From Salsuginibacillus kocurii DSM 18087 (GTDB lineage: Bacteria > Bacillota > Bacilli > Bacillales > Marinococcaceae), in contig NZ_KB898627.1 in the NCBI RefSeq assembly GCF_000377705.1, forward strand, positions 186,001 to 250,000: a stretch of 64,000 nt of DNA, written 5' to 3'. This document shows positions 43,320-54,135 of the stretch, piece after piece. The notes beneath the pieces are model-generated. The model did no database searches. It saw only the letters and a program-made list of their open reading frames with translations, and was not told where the DNA came from. Position numbers and translations under genes: made by a program. Position 1 is the stretch's first letter; each line of letters opens with the position of its first letter.

Positions 43320-43706
43320 ACTCCTCGCTTTCCGTTTGTTTACTACTGTTTTCATTTAGTACTATATTTTATTTCGTCTTGAATCCTGGTTTTCCTTTGT
43401 TTTCACCCGTTCTTTATGTTCGTTAACCATTACGTTCCGTCCTTATACCAAACCGTTTTGATTTTTACGTGCAATATTTCTCATAAACATCATATAGAAG
43501 TGAGGTAAAGGTCGTTTTCCAACTAGTTGTACTCTTACTTTCGCTAGCATTTATAGATAAAAGTTCATATAACTATACCAAATACGGGTCCGGGAGTGTA
43601 ACTTTTAACGTACTCTTAAGCTACCGTTATTATCCCTGTTAATGCAGATTAGAAGAAATTTAGGATTTTCATAAGTTAAAATTCTTTATGTTTCAGCAAC
43701 AATTTA
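43320..43706. other. Gene-free stretch upstream of katG
   Basis: About 390 nt with divergent promoters presumably for the HEAT-like gene and katG. No open frame or RNA family recognised before the PerR-like boxes. Confidence 0.4.
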
Positions 43707-43735
43707 TTATAATGATTACATAATAATAATTATCG
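43707..43735. promoter_or_regulatory. Two overlapping PerR-like boxes before katG
   Basis: TTATAATGATTACAT (43707-43721) and TAATAATAATTATCG (43721-43735) each match the PerR consensus TTATAATNATTATAA at 11 of 14 informed positions. They lie about 80-110 nt before katG. Peroxide-induced derepression is inferred. Confidence 0.55.
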
Positions 43736-43783
43736 CCTAACAATTTATCGCTTTTAACATTTGGTGGCATAATTATTTGTTAA

Positions 43784-46036
<2,253 letters not shown>

Positions 46037-46043
46037 GATAGTG

Positions 46044-46072
46044 AACGGCCGCCAATACAATTGGCGGCCGTT
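46044..46072 (+). terminator. Terminator of katG
   Basis: AACGGCCGCCAAT and ATTGGCGGCCGTT, 13-bp perfect stem with 3-nt loop and T-run. Confidence 0.9.
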
Positions 46073-46092
46073 TTTATTGTGGTACCTTTTTT

Positions 46093-46136
46093 TGGTGCCT
46101 GACCCCCGTCATTAAAGCGGCGGGGGGCAGGCACCA
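46093..46136. repeat. GC-rich hairpin GGTGCCTGACCCC type
   Basis: GGTGCCTGACCCCCG and CGGGGGGCAGGCACC with a loop of about 10 nt. The T-run lies 5' of it on the plus strand, so it does not read as an ordinary terminator for either convergent gene. A related CAGGCAC arm is in the hairpin at 16757-16801. Confidence 0.6.
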
Positions 46137-46158
46137 TGTTTGTTCATCACCACGCTCT

Positions 46159-47499
46159 CTATCTTTTTTCTATCTTCATTCGTATGCCGCCTTTTGGGCG
46201 CAATGTGATTAGAGGCGTAGCCCGTACGTTTGGATCATTTGAAGCGAGCTTTAAGCGGTGCTCTTTGGCAATGCATGTTAATACAAGTACGGTTTCCATG
46301 ATGGCAAAGTATTGCCCGACGCAGACTCTTGGCCCGCCGCCGAATGGAAAATATGCATAAGGCGGAACAGAATCCTTCCATCCATCCTCAAACCTTTCAG
46401 GGATAAACTCATTTGGCTGCTCGAAGTATTTCTCTTTTCGATGCATGACATATTGACTCATTAAAACCATATCGCCCTTTTTTAATGAATAACCGCCAAT
46501 ATCCACCTTTTCGTCGACCTGCCTTCCAATGACATAAGCCGGTGGACAAAGACGGAGCGATTCATGAATGACATTTTGAGCATAGGGCAGTTGCTGGTAG
46601 TGTTCCGGTCTTACTTCGTCCGTTCCAATCACCTGGTCTATTTCCTCGTGCAACTTTTTTTCGGCTTCAGGGTTTTGGGACAGGAGATAAAGAGTCCAAG
46701 ACAACGCATTCGCCGTCGTTTCGTGTCCAGCTAAAAAAATTGTCATTAATTCATCACGAAGTTGTTTATCAGACATTCCTTTTCCATTTTCTTCGTCTCT
46801 TGCCCCCATCAATTTTCCAAGTAAATCGTCCGCCTCCTCATTTAACTCCCTGCGTTTCTCGATAATTTTGTAAAGCACTTGGTCGAGCTCTTCTACAGCG
46901 TTTCTATAGGCACGATTTGTTTTGGTAGGAAGCCAAAGTGGCGTAGGGACGATAGAGCGCATTCTTTTTATAGCTGATCTCATCACTTTATCCATTGGTC
47001 CGCCGATAATACGGTGTCCTTCATTGAACTCCATGTTAAACATCGTCTTTGAAATAATCCCCAACGTTATATTCATCATTTCGTCTGTAATATTTCGAAT
47101 GTCTCCCTCTACCCATTCGCGGATATAACCGTTCGTGGTCTCAACCATATCCTCGCCGTATTTACTAATATCCGTTTTCTTAAAGCTTGGCTGGATCAGT
47201 CTTCGCTGCTGTAAATGATGGTCCTTCTGACTAGTTAAAAGTCCTTCTCCAATAATTGGCTTTAGCATTGTCAAGTCCCGTGATTTAACGAAATGACGCT
47301 GCTTTTTCACTAGCACCTCTTTAATTAAATCAGGATCTGAAATGAAATAAACCTGCTGCGTCGGACCAAATCTAAACCGAGCTACTTCTCCATATTCTTC
47401 GGAAACCGTTTGTAAAAATTGGAGTGGATTTTTTTGAAAGTCTTCTAAGGAACCAGAAATCAACTTTCCATGCGGTCCCGGAGGAAATGGCTTCTTCAT
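46159..47499 (-). CDS. Cytochrome P450
   Basis: 446 aa. I-helix FLAGHETTANALSWTL (AGHET), ExxR in HESLRLCPP, the PERF segment FIPERFEDGW, and the heme loop FPFGGGPRVCVGQYFA with the Cys ligand. The N-terminus (PPGPHGKLISGS) is proline-rich without a membrane anchor, so it is soluble. It groups by look with the CYP4-like/fatty-acid or terpene hydroxylases of Bacillus; no redox partner is nearby. AGGAGGGG before the ATG. Substrate unknown. Confidence 0.92.
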   Translation of the reverse strand: MKKPFPPGPHGKLISGSLEDFQKNPLQFLQTVSEEYGEVARFRFGPTQQVYFISDPDLIKEVLVKKQRHFVKSRDLTMLKPIIGEGLLTSQKDHHLQQRRLIQPSFKKTDISKYGEDMVETTNGYIREWVEGDIRNITDEMMNITLGIISKTMFNMEFNEGHRIIGGPMDKVMRSAIKRMRSIVPTPLWLPTKTNRAYRNAVEELDQVLYKIIEKRRELNEEADDLLGKLMGARDEENGKGMSDKQLRDELMTIFLAGHETTANALSWTLYLLSQNPEAEKKLHEEIDQVIGTDEVRPEHYQQLPYAQNVIHESLRLCPPAYVIGRQVDEKVDIGGYSLKKGDMVLMSQYVMHRKEKYFEQPNEFIPERFEDGWKDSVPPYAYFPFGGGPRVCVGQYFAIMETVLVLTCIAKEHRLKLASNDPNVRATPLITLRPKGGIRMKIEKR

Positions 47500-47703
47500 G
47501 GAAATTCCCCTCCTTAGTTAAGGTCTTCCACTCAACGTAGTGTATGAATGCACGATAGACTTGCTTGTATATACGTTGAGAAGCATGAAGAATGCGCACC
47601 TGCTGCTCATGCAAACATACAGTTTTGGAACGAGTCCTTTTCATTGTGTATATATATAAAATAAGGGTTCTGTATAAAAATCAGGAATGAAAGGAAGGGT
47701 AGC

Positions 47704-48198
47704 ATGACCAAAAGCAGTAAGGGGGAACTAGCAGAACTGTTGGCAACACTTGGGCTTAAATCAGAAGATTATCTTAATACGTACATCAAAAATCTATTAA
47801 ATCACCCAATAATCGTCGAAAGAACCAACGCTCGTTTGGAAACTCATGCTGAGCGCCTAAAGACGTTGCAGCACTATACCGAAATACTAGCACAGCAGCT
47901 GAACGTGCCAACCAAGCAGGATGTTGCAAATGTAGCCAAGCTGGCGAGGCAAATCGAAGAGAAATTAGATGAGTTGGAGGAAAGACTGCTTATTTTAACA
48001 GAGGAGGAAAATGGAAAGTTTCATGAAAAGCCAGAGGGTCCCAGGCTGGTAAAAGATGAGGCAAAACCGAGATACAACCGAAGCAAACTGGACCAAAATT
48101 CTGCGCGAAAGCTGCTGCAAGAAAAGCACTCCCATGACAATGGCGACCCGCAAGCTCTGCAAGAAGCCCTGCATCACCTCAGGAACAGGAGGCAGTAA
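47704..48198 (+). CDS. phaR: PHA synthase subunit PhaR/PhaE-like
   Basis: 164 aa, helical. LNVPTKQDVANVAKLARQIEEKLDELEERL matches the C-terminal helix of PhaR/PhaE (NIPTKEDIANVASLV-type). The rest, including the charged tail, is variable. It sits 1 nt before phaC in a bicistron. PhaR is the activator partner of the class III/IV PHA synthase. Slightly short for PhaE and near the size of Bacillus PhaR. Confidence 0.8.
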   Translation: MTKSSKGELAELLATLGLKSEDYLNTYIKNLLNHPIIVERTNARLETHAERLKTLQHYTEILAQQLNVPTKQDVANVAKLARQIEEKLDELEERLLILTEEENGKFHEKPEGPRLVKDEAKPRYNRSKLDQNSARKLLQEKHSHDNGDPQALQEALHHLRNRRQ

Positions 48199-48199
48199 G

Positions 48200-49219
48200 G
48201 TGGGAGGAAATAGAAAGAAACTCAGTAAATTAAACCGCCTTCTGCCTCCTGAGGGGATCGAATCCAAAGTCGGGCGCACCCCAAAAACAGCCATTTGGAA
48301 GCTGAACAAAACTACTCTATGGTATTACCCGGCCAAAAACAAAAAGTATGACACTCCCTTATTTCTCATCTATTCATTAGTAAACCGCTCCTATATTCTT
48401 GATTTAAAACCTGGCATGAGCATGATTGAAGCGTATGTGAATGAAGGCTATGACGTGTATCTTCTCGATTTTGGCGTTCCAGGATATGAGGACTGGGATG
48501 TAACCCTGGATGATTATATAGCCAAGTATATTCAAAAAGCGGTGCGACGCAGCTTGTATCACTCCGGTGCAAAAGAAATAACGATGGTCGGCTATTGCCT
48601 CGGCGGCACGCTGGCAGCAATCTATGCCGCCTATAAGAATGAGGCAATCAAAAACCTGGTGTTGATTGCTCCTCCGCTCGCTTTTGATAAAACGCCTATC
48701 CCAACGGAATGGGAAGAGGGATTCAAAAAAGGAAAGCTCAATCTTGACCATGTGATTGACGAGTACGGTACCATACCGGCTAAATTTATGGAATTTGCGC
48801 TGCGCTTGGCCGTTTCTCCCGTCAGTTACAGCTCCTACATTTCCCTCTTGCAAAGGCTGGACGACAAAGACAAGGTGGAAAAATGGCATTTATTTAATCA
48901 TTGGCTGAAAGGACACATCCCTTTTGCCGGTCAGACCTTAAAACAATTATTAAATGAGTTGGCCATTGAGAATAAGCTGATTAAAAATGAACTGAGGATT
49001 CATGGCGTTCCTATTCATCTCTCAACTATAAAGAGCAATTTGCTGGTCATCTCAACCACTCATGATGAAATTGTGCCGGCAGAACTAATTACACCGATTA
49101 TGCCACTGGTTTCAAGTCAAGATAAAACCTATAAACAGATAAAAGGAGGCCACGTTACCCTCGCAATGAAAGGTAAACTTCCAGACTTCCTGAACCAATG
49201 GCTGAGCGAGAGGTCGTAG
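48200..49219 (+). CDS. phaC: Polyhydroxyalkanoate synthase (class III/IV)
   Basis: 339 aa from GTG 48200 (AGGAGG 7 nt upstream); the open frame starts at 48056 but would overlap phaR. Motifs: VGRTPKTAIWKLNKTTLWYY and LFLIYSLVNRSYILDL at the N-terminus, nucleophile Cys in MVGYCLGGTLAAIYA, Asp in VISTTHDEIVPAEL, His in KGGHVTLAMKG. It polymerises hydroxyacyl-CoA into intracellular polyester granules. phaR precedes it. No phaA, B, P or Q gene is near, so monomers come from elsewhere. Confidence 0.92.
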   Translation: MGGNRKKLSKLNRLLPPEGIESKVGRTPKTAIWKLNKTTLWYYPAKNKKYDTPLFLIYSLVNRSYILDLKPGMSMIEAYVNEGYDVYLLDFGVPGYEDWDVTLDDYIAKYIQKAVRRSLYHSGAKEITMVGYCLGGTLAAIYAAYKNEAIKNLVLIAPPLAFDKTPIPTEWEEGFKKGKLNLDHVIDEYGTIPAKFMEFALRLAVSPVSYSSYISLLQRLDDKDKVEKWHLFNHWLKGHIPFAGQTLKQLLNELAIENKLIKNELRIHGVPIHLSTIKSNLLVISTTHDEIVPAELITPIMPLVSSQDKTYKQIKGGHVTLAMKGKLPDFLNQWLSERS

Positions 49220-49229
49220 ATAGGAGCAG

Positions 49230-49500
49230 GAAGGGTTTTTTTATTAGGCCGCTTGCTAGAAAGTGGATGGCTGTAGAAAAGAAAGGACATCCTTTTCTAC
49301 ACCGCAGGCGCCCGTCTTCCGCGGGCAAGGCACGGCCTAGCTTATTCGGGGGGACACACTGCGAGGTCGAGGGCTTTCTTTTTCCGCTGCAGTCACCTTC
49401 TTATACAAAGCTGCTAAAATTATTATATGAACACCTGCCTACGGGATAAAAAGAACCTTATGTTAAAATAGACATTCATAGCATGATAACTTATACCCTA
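49230..49500. other. Gene-free stretch with hairpin
   Basis: TGTAGAAAAG and CTTTTCTACA (49272-49301) form a 10-bp hairpin. The part from 49300 to 49400 is GC-rich (GCGCCCGTCTTCCGCGGGC). It looks like a dispersed intergenic element, but no second copy is in this window. Confidence 0.4.
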
Positions 49501-49522
49501 AGCAGCTCAGGAGTGAACATCA

Positions 49523-50689
49523 ATGGACAAAAAAGACATAGCCGGGATACGCAGGCAATTGAAAGTGGACAATGATTTACTAAAGATCTCCGATATATTC
49601 AACGTTTACGTCATGAAGGAAGCGACGGACATTTATCATCACCAGAGCCAGCCGTTCGAGATGCTCGATCGGGATCAACAGGAGCTTTTCATGAACAATT
49701 TCAAGAAATTGCTGACCGGTCAGCTGGATGAAAAATTATTTGAATTGAAATTTCAGCGTGACGTAGAAAATTCCAGTCAGTTTATCCTACATAAAGGGCT
49801 TTTAAGCAGTGACGTAGAGGACTGGAAGGAACAAATGCTTCTCATGACACAAAAAATGATCGAAGACCAGCCGTATGAAACGGATACAGTCATCACCTTC
49901 ATTCGCGCCGAATACTTAAAGCCAACGAAACGCCGGAACGAAGAAACGGAAGAAAGCGAACGGGACGCCGTTTACTCTAACCCGTTTATTCTTTGCAGCA
50001 TCAATAAAACGGAAGAACCGAAAAAAGAAATTCACTTCGACTATATCGAAAAGACATTCAAATACAAAATTGAGGCAGACCCAGTTATTGATCTTAAAAA
50101 TCCATTGTCAGGTTTTCTTTTCCCTTCCATTACTGACGGCGCTGCAGATGTGAATCGTGTTCTCTATGCGGCAGGCAAAGCCAATGCCCCTGATGACCGA
50201 TTCATCGAAGACGTATTGAACGGAGAAGACATTATGACCGCAAAAGAAGATAAAGCGGTATTCGAGGAAGTCGTAAAAGACGTCGTCGGAGAACAGGTTA
50301 ACCCTTCCACCCTCGCCAATGTATATGGCGAAATCAACCGCGTCGTCGAAGAACATGAAGAAGAAACGCCGCCAACCCTCGACTACAAAGACGTCGAGCG
50401 CGTTCTTAACCAGGGCGGGGAACAAGTCGACGCAGAAACAGTAAAAAGCGCTTTCCAGCGGGTGACCGATAATGAAAGCTATGAATTGAAAGCAAGTAGC
50501 ATCGTCCCCAAATATAACTCCAAGTCAATCAAAATCAACACCAAAATCGCCAATATCTCGATCAGCCCCCAGGACCTTGAGTACGTCAAGCAGGTCAACT
50601 ACCAGGGCAAGCGCTGCATTATGATTGAAGTGGAAGAAGATGCTGAGGTTGACGGCTTTAAAATGCTGCCGGAAGCGTATACTGAATGA
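49523..50689 (+). CDS. DUF4317 family protein
   Basis: 388 aa. The sequence follows the DUF4317 family (start DKKDIAGIRRQLKVDNDLLKI). It is acidic and mixed alpha/beta, with no signal peptide, membrane span or catalytic motif. CAGGAG 8 nt before the ATG. Function unknown in the family. It stands between phaC and mqo with intergenic repeats on both sides. Confidence 0.8.
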   Translation: MDKKDIAGIRRQLKVDNDLLKISDIFNVYVMKEATDIYHHQSQPFEMLDRDQQELFMNNFKKLLTGQLDEKLFELKFQRDVENSSQFILHKGLLSSDVEDWKEQMLLMTQKMIEDQPYETDTVITFIRAEYLKPTKRRNEETEESERDAVYSNPFILCSINKTEEPKKEIHFDYIEKTFKYKIEADPVIDLKNPLSGFLFPSITDGAADVNRVLYAAGKANAPDDRFIEDVLNGEDIMTAKEDKAVFEEVVKDVVGEQVNPSTLANVYGEINRVVEEHEEETPPTLDYKDVERVLNQGGEQVDAETVKSAFQRVTDNESYELKASSIVPKYNSKSIKINTKIANISISPQDLEYVKQVNYQGKRCIMIEVEEDAEVDGFKMLPEAYTE

Positions 50690-50699
50690 ATGCACTCCT

Positions 50700-50975
50700 A
50701 CTGACCCTTTTACGATTCAATAGACACAAACAAGTGGAGGTCCCACCTCAGTGAGCAGGTTTTACTCATGAGGACTGGAACGTAGTCCGCAGCAAGCGAG
50801 CATATTCCAACGGCGTCTGCCACGAAATGACTTATAGAACCTTCCTTCTCAATTATCTACCCTAATTGATTATGAGACGGTTAATAGCAACCTCTCTACC
50901 TGCAGAAAAAGAAGGAGCTGTCTCAAAATCCTTTTGAACGTAGTAAAAAAGGGAGCGGGTGCGCAGGCATGCTCT
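50700..50975. other. Gene-free stretch before the repeat array
   Basis: About 275 nt. Contains short inverted pieces (GTGGAGGTCCCACCTCA; ACTCATGAGGACTGGAAC) and no open frame. It may be part of a dispersed repeat whose other copies lie outside the window. Confidence 0.35.
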
Positions 50976-50981
50976 TCCTTT

Positions 50982-51165
50982 GCGCAGTGACGGACTAGCG
51001 GTACGCAGTGACGGGGACGGAGTGCGGAGTCACGGCTCATTAGTGCCGCGTGACGCTATATTGGTGCGGAGTTACGTTATTCGAGTGCGGTGTCATGAGC
51101 ATTGAGTGCCGTGTCACGTCAATGAGTGCGACGTCGCGATTTTCCCATGCTGTATTTGCGATATG
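50982..51165. repeat. Eight-unit 21-bp repeat array
   Basis: Units begin at 50982, 51003, 51022, 51043, 51064, 51085, 51106 and 51126, steps of 21, 19, 21, 21, 21, 21 and 20 nt. Core consensus GTGCGGTGTCACG with variable last 8 nt. The array is followed by TTTTCCCATGCTGTATTTGC. A three-unit copy with the same 21/19 spacing and flank is at 23509. Function unknown. Confidence 0.75.
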
Positions 51166-51183
51166 GCAGCGGAGCCAAACAAA

Positions 51184-51208
51184 GGGGCTGCCCTTATTGG
51201 ACAGCCCC
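51184..51208 (-). terminator. Terminator hairpin (copy 3 of the repeated type)
   Basis: GGGGCTGCCC, TTATT, GGACAGCCCC. It ends the mqo transcript; the stop of mqo is 27 nt to the right. Confidence 0.75.
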
Positions 51209-51234
51209 TTCTATGTTTTTATTTAGAAAAAGAC

Positions 51235-52773
51235 TTAAACTCTTTCTAATATCTTTACTTCTTCCTCAAGGTCCTCAGCTTCATCCGACACAGTTTCGCT
51301 TAGACCTAGAGCTTGTGCTGTTGAGGCATGAATGTCGTCCAAAAGCTCCGGGTTTTCCATTAGTGATACACCATAAGAAGGAATCATTTCTTTAATTTTC
51401 GCTTCCCATTCGTTTATATGCTCCGGGAAGCATTTTTTGAGGACCTCGAGCATAACGTGAACGGCGGTAGAAGCCCCTGGAGAAGCGCCGAGTAATGCGG
51501 CAATCGAGCCATCCTCAGCCGTAACTACTTCCGTGCCAAATTGAAGTGTTCCTTTGCCGGCATCTGTATCTTTGATCACTTGTACACGTTGGCCTGCTAC
51601 GACTAAGTCCCAATCTTCACTTTTGGCGTTCGGGATGAAGTCACGTAACTCTTCCATTCGCTGTTCTTTTGACAACATCACTTGCTGCATCAAGTATTTT
51701 GTCAGGCCCATCTCCTTAGCGCCAGCTGCCAACATCGTAACTAGATTATTTGGTTTTATCGAAGTGGCTAAGTCGAACATGGAACCCGTTTTTAAGAACT
51801 TGGGAGTGAAGCCGGCAAATGGGCCAAATAACAATGATTTTTTATTATCGATATAGCGTGTATCAAGATGCGGAACGGACATTGGTGGAGCGCCAACTTT
51901 AGCTTTGCCGTACACTTTTCCGTAATGCTGCTCTATAACATCTGGATTATTACATGACATAAACAGCCCGCTGACAGGGAATCCTCCCGTATGTTTCCCT
52001 TCAGGAATACCGGATTTTTGCAATAAATGCAGGCTTCCTCCTCCGGCTCCGATGAAAACAAACTTTGCAGTGACTCGGTCGACAGTTCCGCTGTCCAGAT
52101 CCTGGACTTTCACTTCCCACTTCCCGTCACTCGTACGCTTCATGTCTTGCACACTGTGTTTGTAGTTTATTTCAAAGTTTTCACTCTCTAAATGGTGAAA
52201 CAACTTCCGTGTTAAAGAGCCAAAGTTAACATCTGTGCCATCATTGATTTTTGTAGCAGCTACCGGTTCAGTAGAGGTGCGTTCTTTCATAACGAGCGGA
52301 AGCCACTCCAGCAATTTTTGCGGATCATCAGAAAATTCCATCTCTTTAAAAGGAGGCGTGTTTACCATTGCTTCATAACGCCTTTTTAAAAATGCTATAT
52401 TTTCCTCTCCTTGAACGAAACTCAAGTGAGGCATTTTCATAATAAAGTCCTGTGGATTATGTATCCGTCCACTGTTTACGAGATAAGACCAAAACTGCAT
52501 AGAAACTTGAAACTGTTCATTAATTTTTAAAGCTTTATTAATATCTACGGACCCGTCCGGACTTTCGTTCGTGTAATTCAGTTCACACAATGCCGCATGT
52601 CCCGTCCCCGCATTATTCCATTCATTGGAACTTTCCTCGCCGGCGTTATCCAACTTTTCAAATACTTTAATTTCCCATTCTGGTACTAATTCTTTCAAAA
52701 GACTGCCTAACGTCGCACTCATAATTCCAGCACCAATTAACATAACATCTGTCTCAGTTCGTCTGTCGCTCAT
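51235..52773 (-). CDS. mqo: Malate:quinone oxidoreductase
   Basis: 512 aa FAD enzyme oxidising malate with quinone as acceptor, a membrane-associated TCA-cycle step. FAD-binding [21 protein letters not shown] near the start, [38 protein letters not shown], and [17 protein letters not shown] near the C-terminus. ATG 52773 has GGGAGG 6 nt upstream (52779 is an alternative). It is monocistronic. Confidence 0.96.
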   Translation of the reverse strand: MSDRRTETDVMLIGAGIMSATLGSLLKELVPEWEIKVFEKLDNAGEESSNEWNNAGTGHAALCELNYTNESPDGSVDINKALKINEQFQVSMQFWSYLVNSGRIHNPQDFIMKMPHLSFVQGEENIAFLKRRYEAMVNTPPFKEMEFSDDPQKLLEWLPLVMKERTSTEPVAATKINDGTDVNFGSLTRKLFHHLESENFEINYKHSVQDMKRTSDGKWEVKVQDLDSGTVDRVTAKFVFIGAGGGSLHLLQKSGIPEGKHTGGFPVSGLFMSCNNPDVIEQHYGKVYGKAKVGAPPMSVPHLDTRYIDNKKSLLFGPFAGFTPKFLKTGSMFDLATSIKPNNLVTMLAAGAKEMGLTKYLMQQVMLSKEQRMEELRDFIPNAKSEDWDLVVAGQRVQVIKDTDAGKGTLQFGTEVVTAEDGSIAALLGASPGASTAVHVMLEVLKKCFPEHINEWEAKIKEMIPSYGVSLMENPELLDDIHASTAQALGLSETVSDEAEDLEEEVKILERV

Positions 52774-52809
52774 TGTCATCCTCCCTTACATAGCCCTAAG
52801 AATTACAGA

Positions 52810-53240
52810 AAGAATGTATGCGGTTTCTTAGGTGATACAACAAAACAGAACGAACCTAAGAAAACGCTATTTCTGGGTCAACTACAGTTTATCATTAATC
52901 TGTGTAAATTAAAATATAAACTGTTATAGAATAGTATGAAAATTCAATTAAGTATGTCTAATGAATCCTCACTTCAGTGTTTTTGTTCAAAAGAAAGCAT
53001 TAATACAAGCCGGAATTCCACTCATTTGCTGACATAAATTTTTCTAAGGCTCTTTTAAATTTGGAGGGGACGCAACTCCAGCTTATTCCGTAGATGGCCA
53101 CATTCCGCTACAATCAATATAATGTTCGCTTTTGATACTCATAAAGTCACTTATGAAATTGATTCTGATCGGAAATAATGACACTACTTATATACCAACT
53201 GGAGATGCTGCGGATTTCATTTTGCCTCACACTACGCAGG
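52810..53240. other. Gene-free stretch between mqo and the UDG-like gene
   Basis: About 430 nt. It must hold the mqo and UDG-like promoters. Short coding-looking pieces (MFAFDTHKVTYEIDSDRK near 53130) lack a start site and family match. Nothing else recognised. Confidence 0.35.
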
Positions 53241-53250
53241 GGGAATCACT

Positions 53251-53979
53251 ATGTTCTTTTTTAAAAACTACGAACAAAGCATTTGGCAATTGCCGATAAA
53301 AGAAAGATATGAAAAAGAAGACGTAATGACGGAACGTTTCCTGTTCGGAAAAGATAACAAGTTAGAAATATACTGGGCGCCGTTTGAATACATAAATCCA
53401 GACGCAAACGTTATAATCCTCGGAATTACACCGGGATGGACGCAGATGCAGTTAGCGTTTAACTATGTTCGAAAAAACATTGGTGCTGAAGAAAGAAAAA
53501 CCATGCTGCGCAATGCTAAAAAACAGGCAAGCTTCGGCGGAAAAGGAATTAGGAACAACCTGATTGAAATGCTTGATGGAATAGAACTGAATAAGCGCCT
53601 GCACATTCAAAGCTGCGCGGAGCTCTATGCAGATAAGAATCATCTTCTCCATTCCGCTTCTGCGCTTAGATATCCGGTATTTATCAATCAAAAAAATTAT
53701 ACGGGCTCCAATCCTCCGATGCTGAAACACCCTTTACTTTCAGAAATGATTTACGAACTCTTAGTACCCGAGCTACATGAAGTAAAACACGCCGTCATTA
53801 TTCCAGCAGGCAAAGCCGTTTCCAACATGTTGAGTGACTTAGTAGAAGAAGGCAAAATTCACAACAAACCGATTTTGTTTGATTTCCCCCACCCGTCCGG
53901 CGCGAACGGCCACCGCAAAAAACAATACGCCGAAAAGAAAGAGCAATTTAAACAGCAGTTAAAGGAACATTTCAATTAA
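53251..53979 (+). CDS. Uracil-DNA-glycosylase-like protein
   Basis: 242 aa. NVIILGITPGWTQMQLAF (motif A-like strand and loop), then GKAVSNMLSDL, and FDFPHPSGANGHRKKQY, whose HPSGANG equals the motif-2 loop (HPSxxN/HPSG) of the uracil-DNA-glycosylase superfamily. The catalytic Asp of UDG motif 1 is not evident, so the activity is uncertain and it may act on other DNA lesions or be a divergent member. GGGGGAA 8 nt before the ATG. Confidence 0.7.
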   Translation: MFFFKNYEQSIWQLPIKERYEKEDVMTERFLFGKDNKLEIYWAPFEYINPDANVIILGITPGWTQMQLAFNYVRKNIGAEERKTMLRNAKKQASFGGKGIRNNLIEMLDGIELNKRLHIQSCAELYADKNHLLHSASALRYPVFINQKNYTGSNPPMLKHPLLSEMIYELLVPELHEVKHAVIIPAGKAVSNMLSDLVEEGKIHNKPILFDFPHPSGANGHRKKQYAEKKEQFKQQLKEHFN

Positions 53980-54051
53980 AAAACAGGAGTATTTAATTCT
54001 GAAAAGGGTTTTCGGGTTTACGTTACCCCAGCACTGTAGACCCCTATTAAT

Positions 54052-54102
54052 GAAGAAAGCACTTGTGATCCTCCTCTGAAGGAGTGCACAAGTGCTTTCT
54101 TC
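54052..54102. terminator. Bidirectional terminator of ppc and the UDG-like gene
   Basis: GAAGAAAGCACTTGTG and CACAAGTGCTTTCTTC, 16-bp perfect stem, followed by T-rich tracts on the plus strand. Confidence 0.85.
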
Positions 54103-54135
54103 GTTTTCTTATTTTCCCCTTTACCAATCAATCGA

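Noticed and set aside
50982-51165. CRISPR array
   Set aside because: Units are degenerate with a 21-bp period and no uniform repeat/unique spacer alternation; no cas genes nearby.
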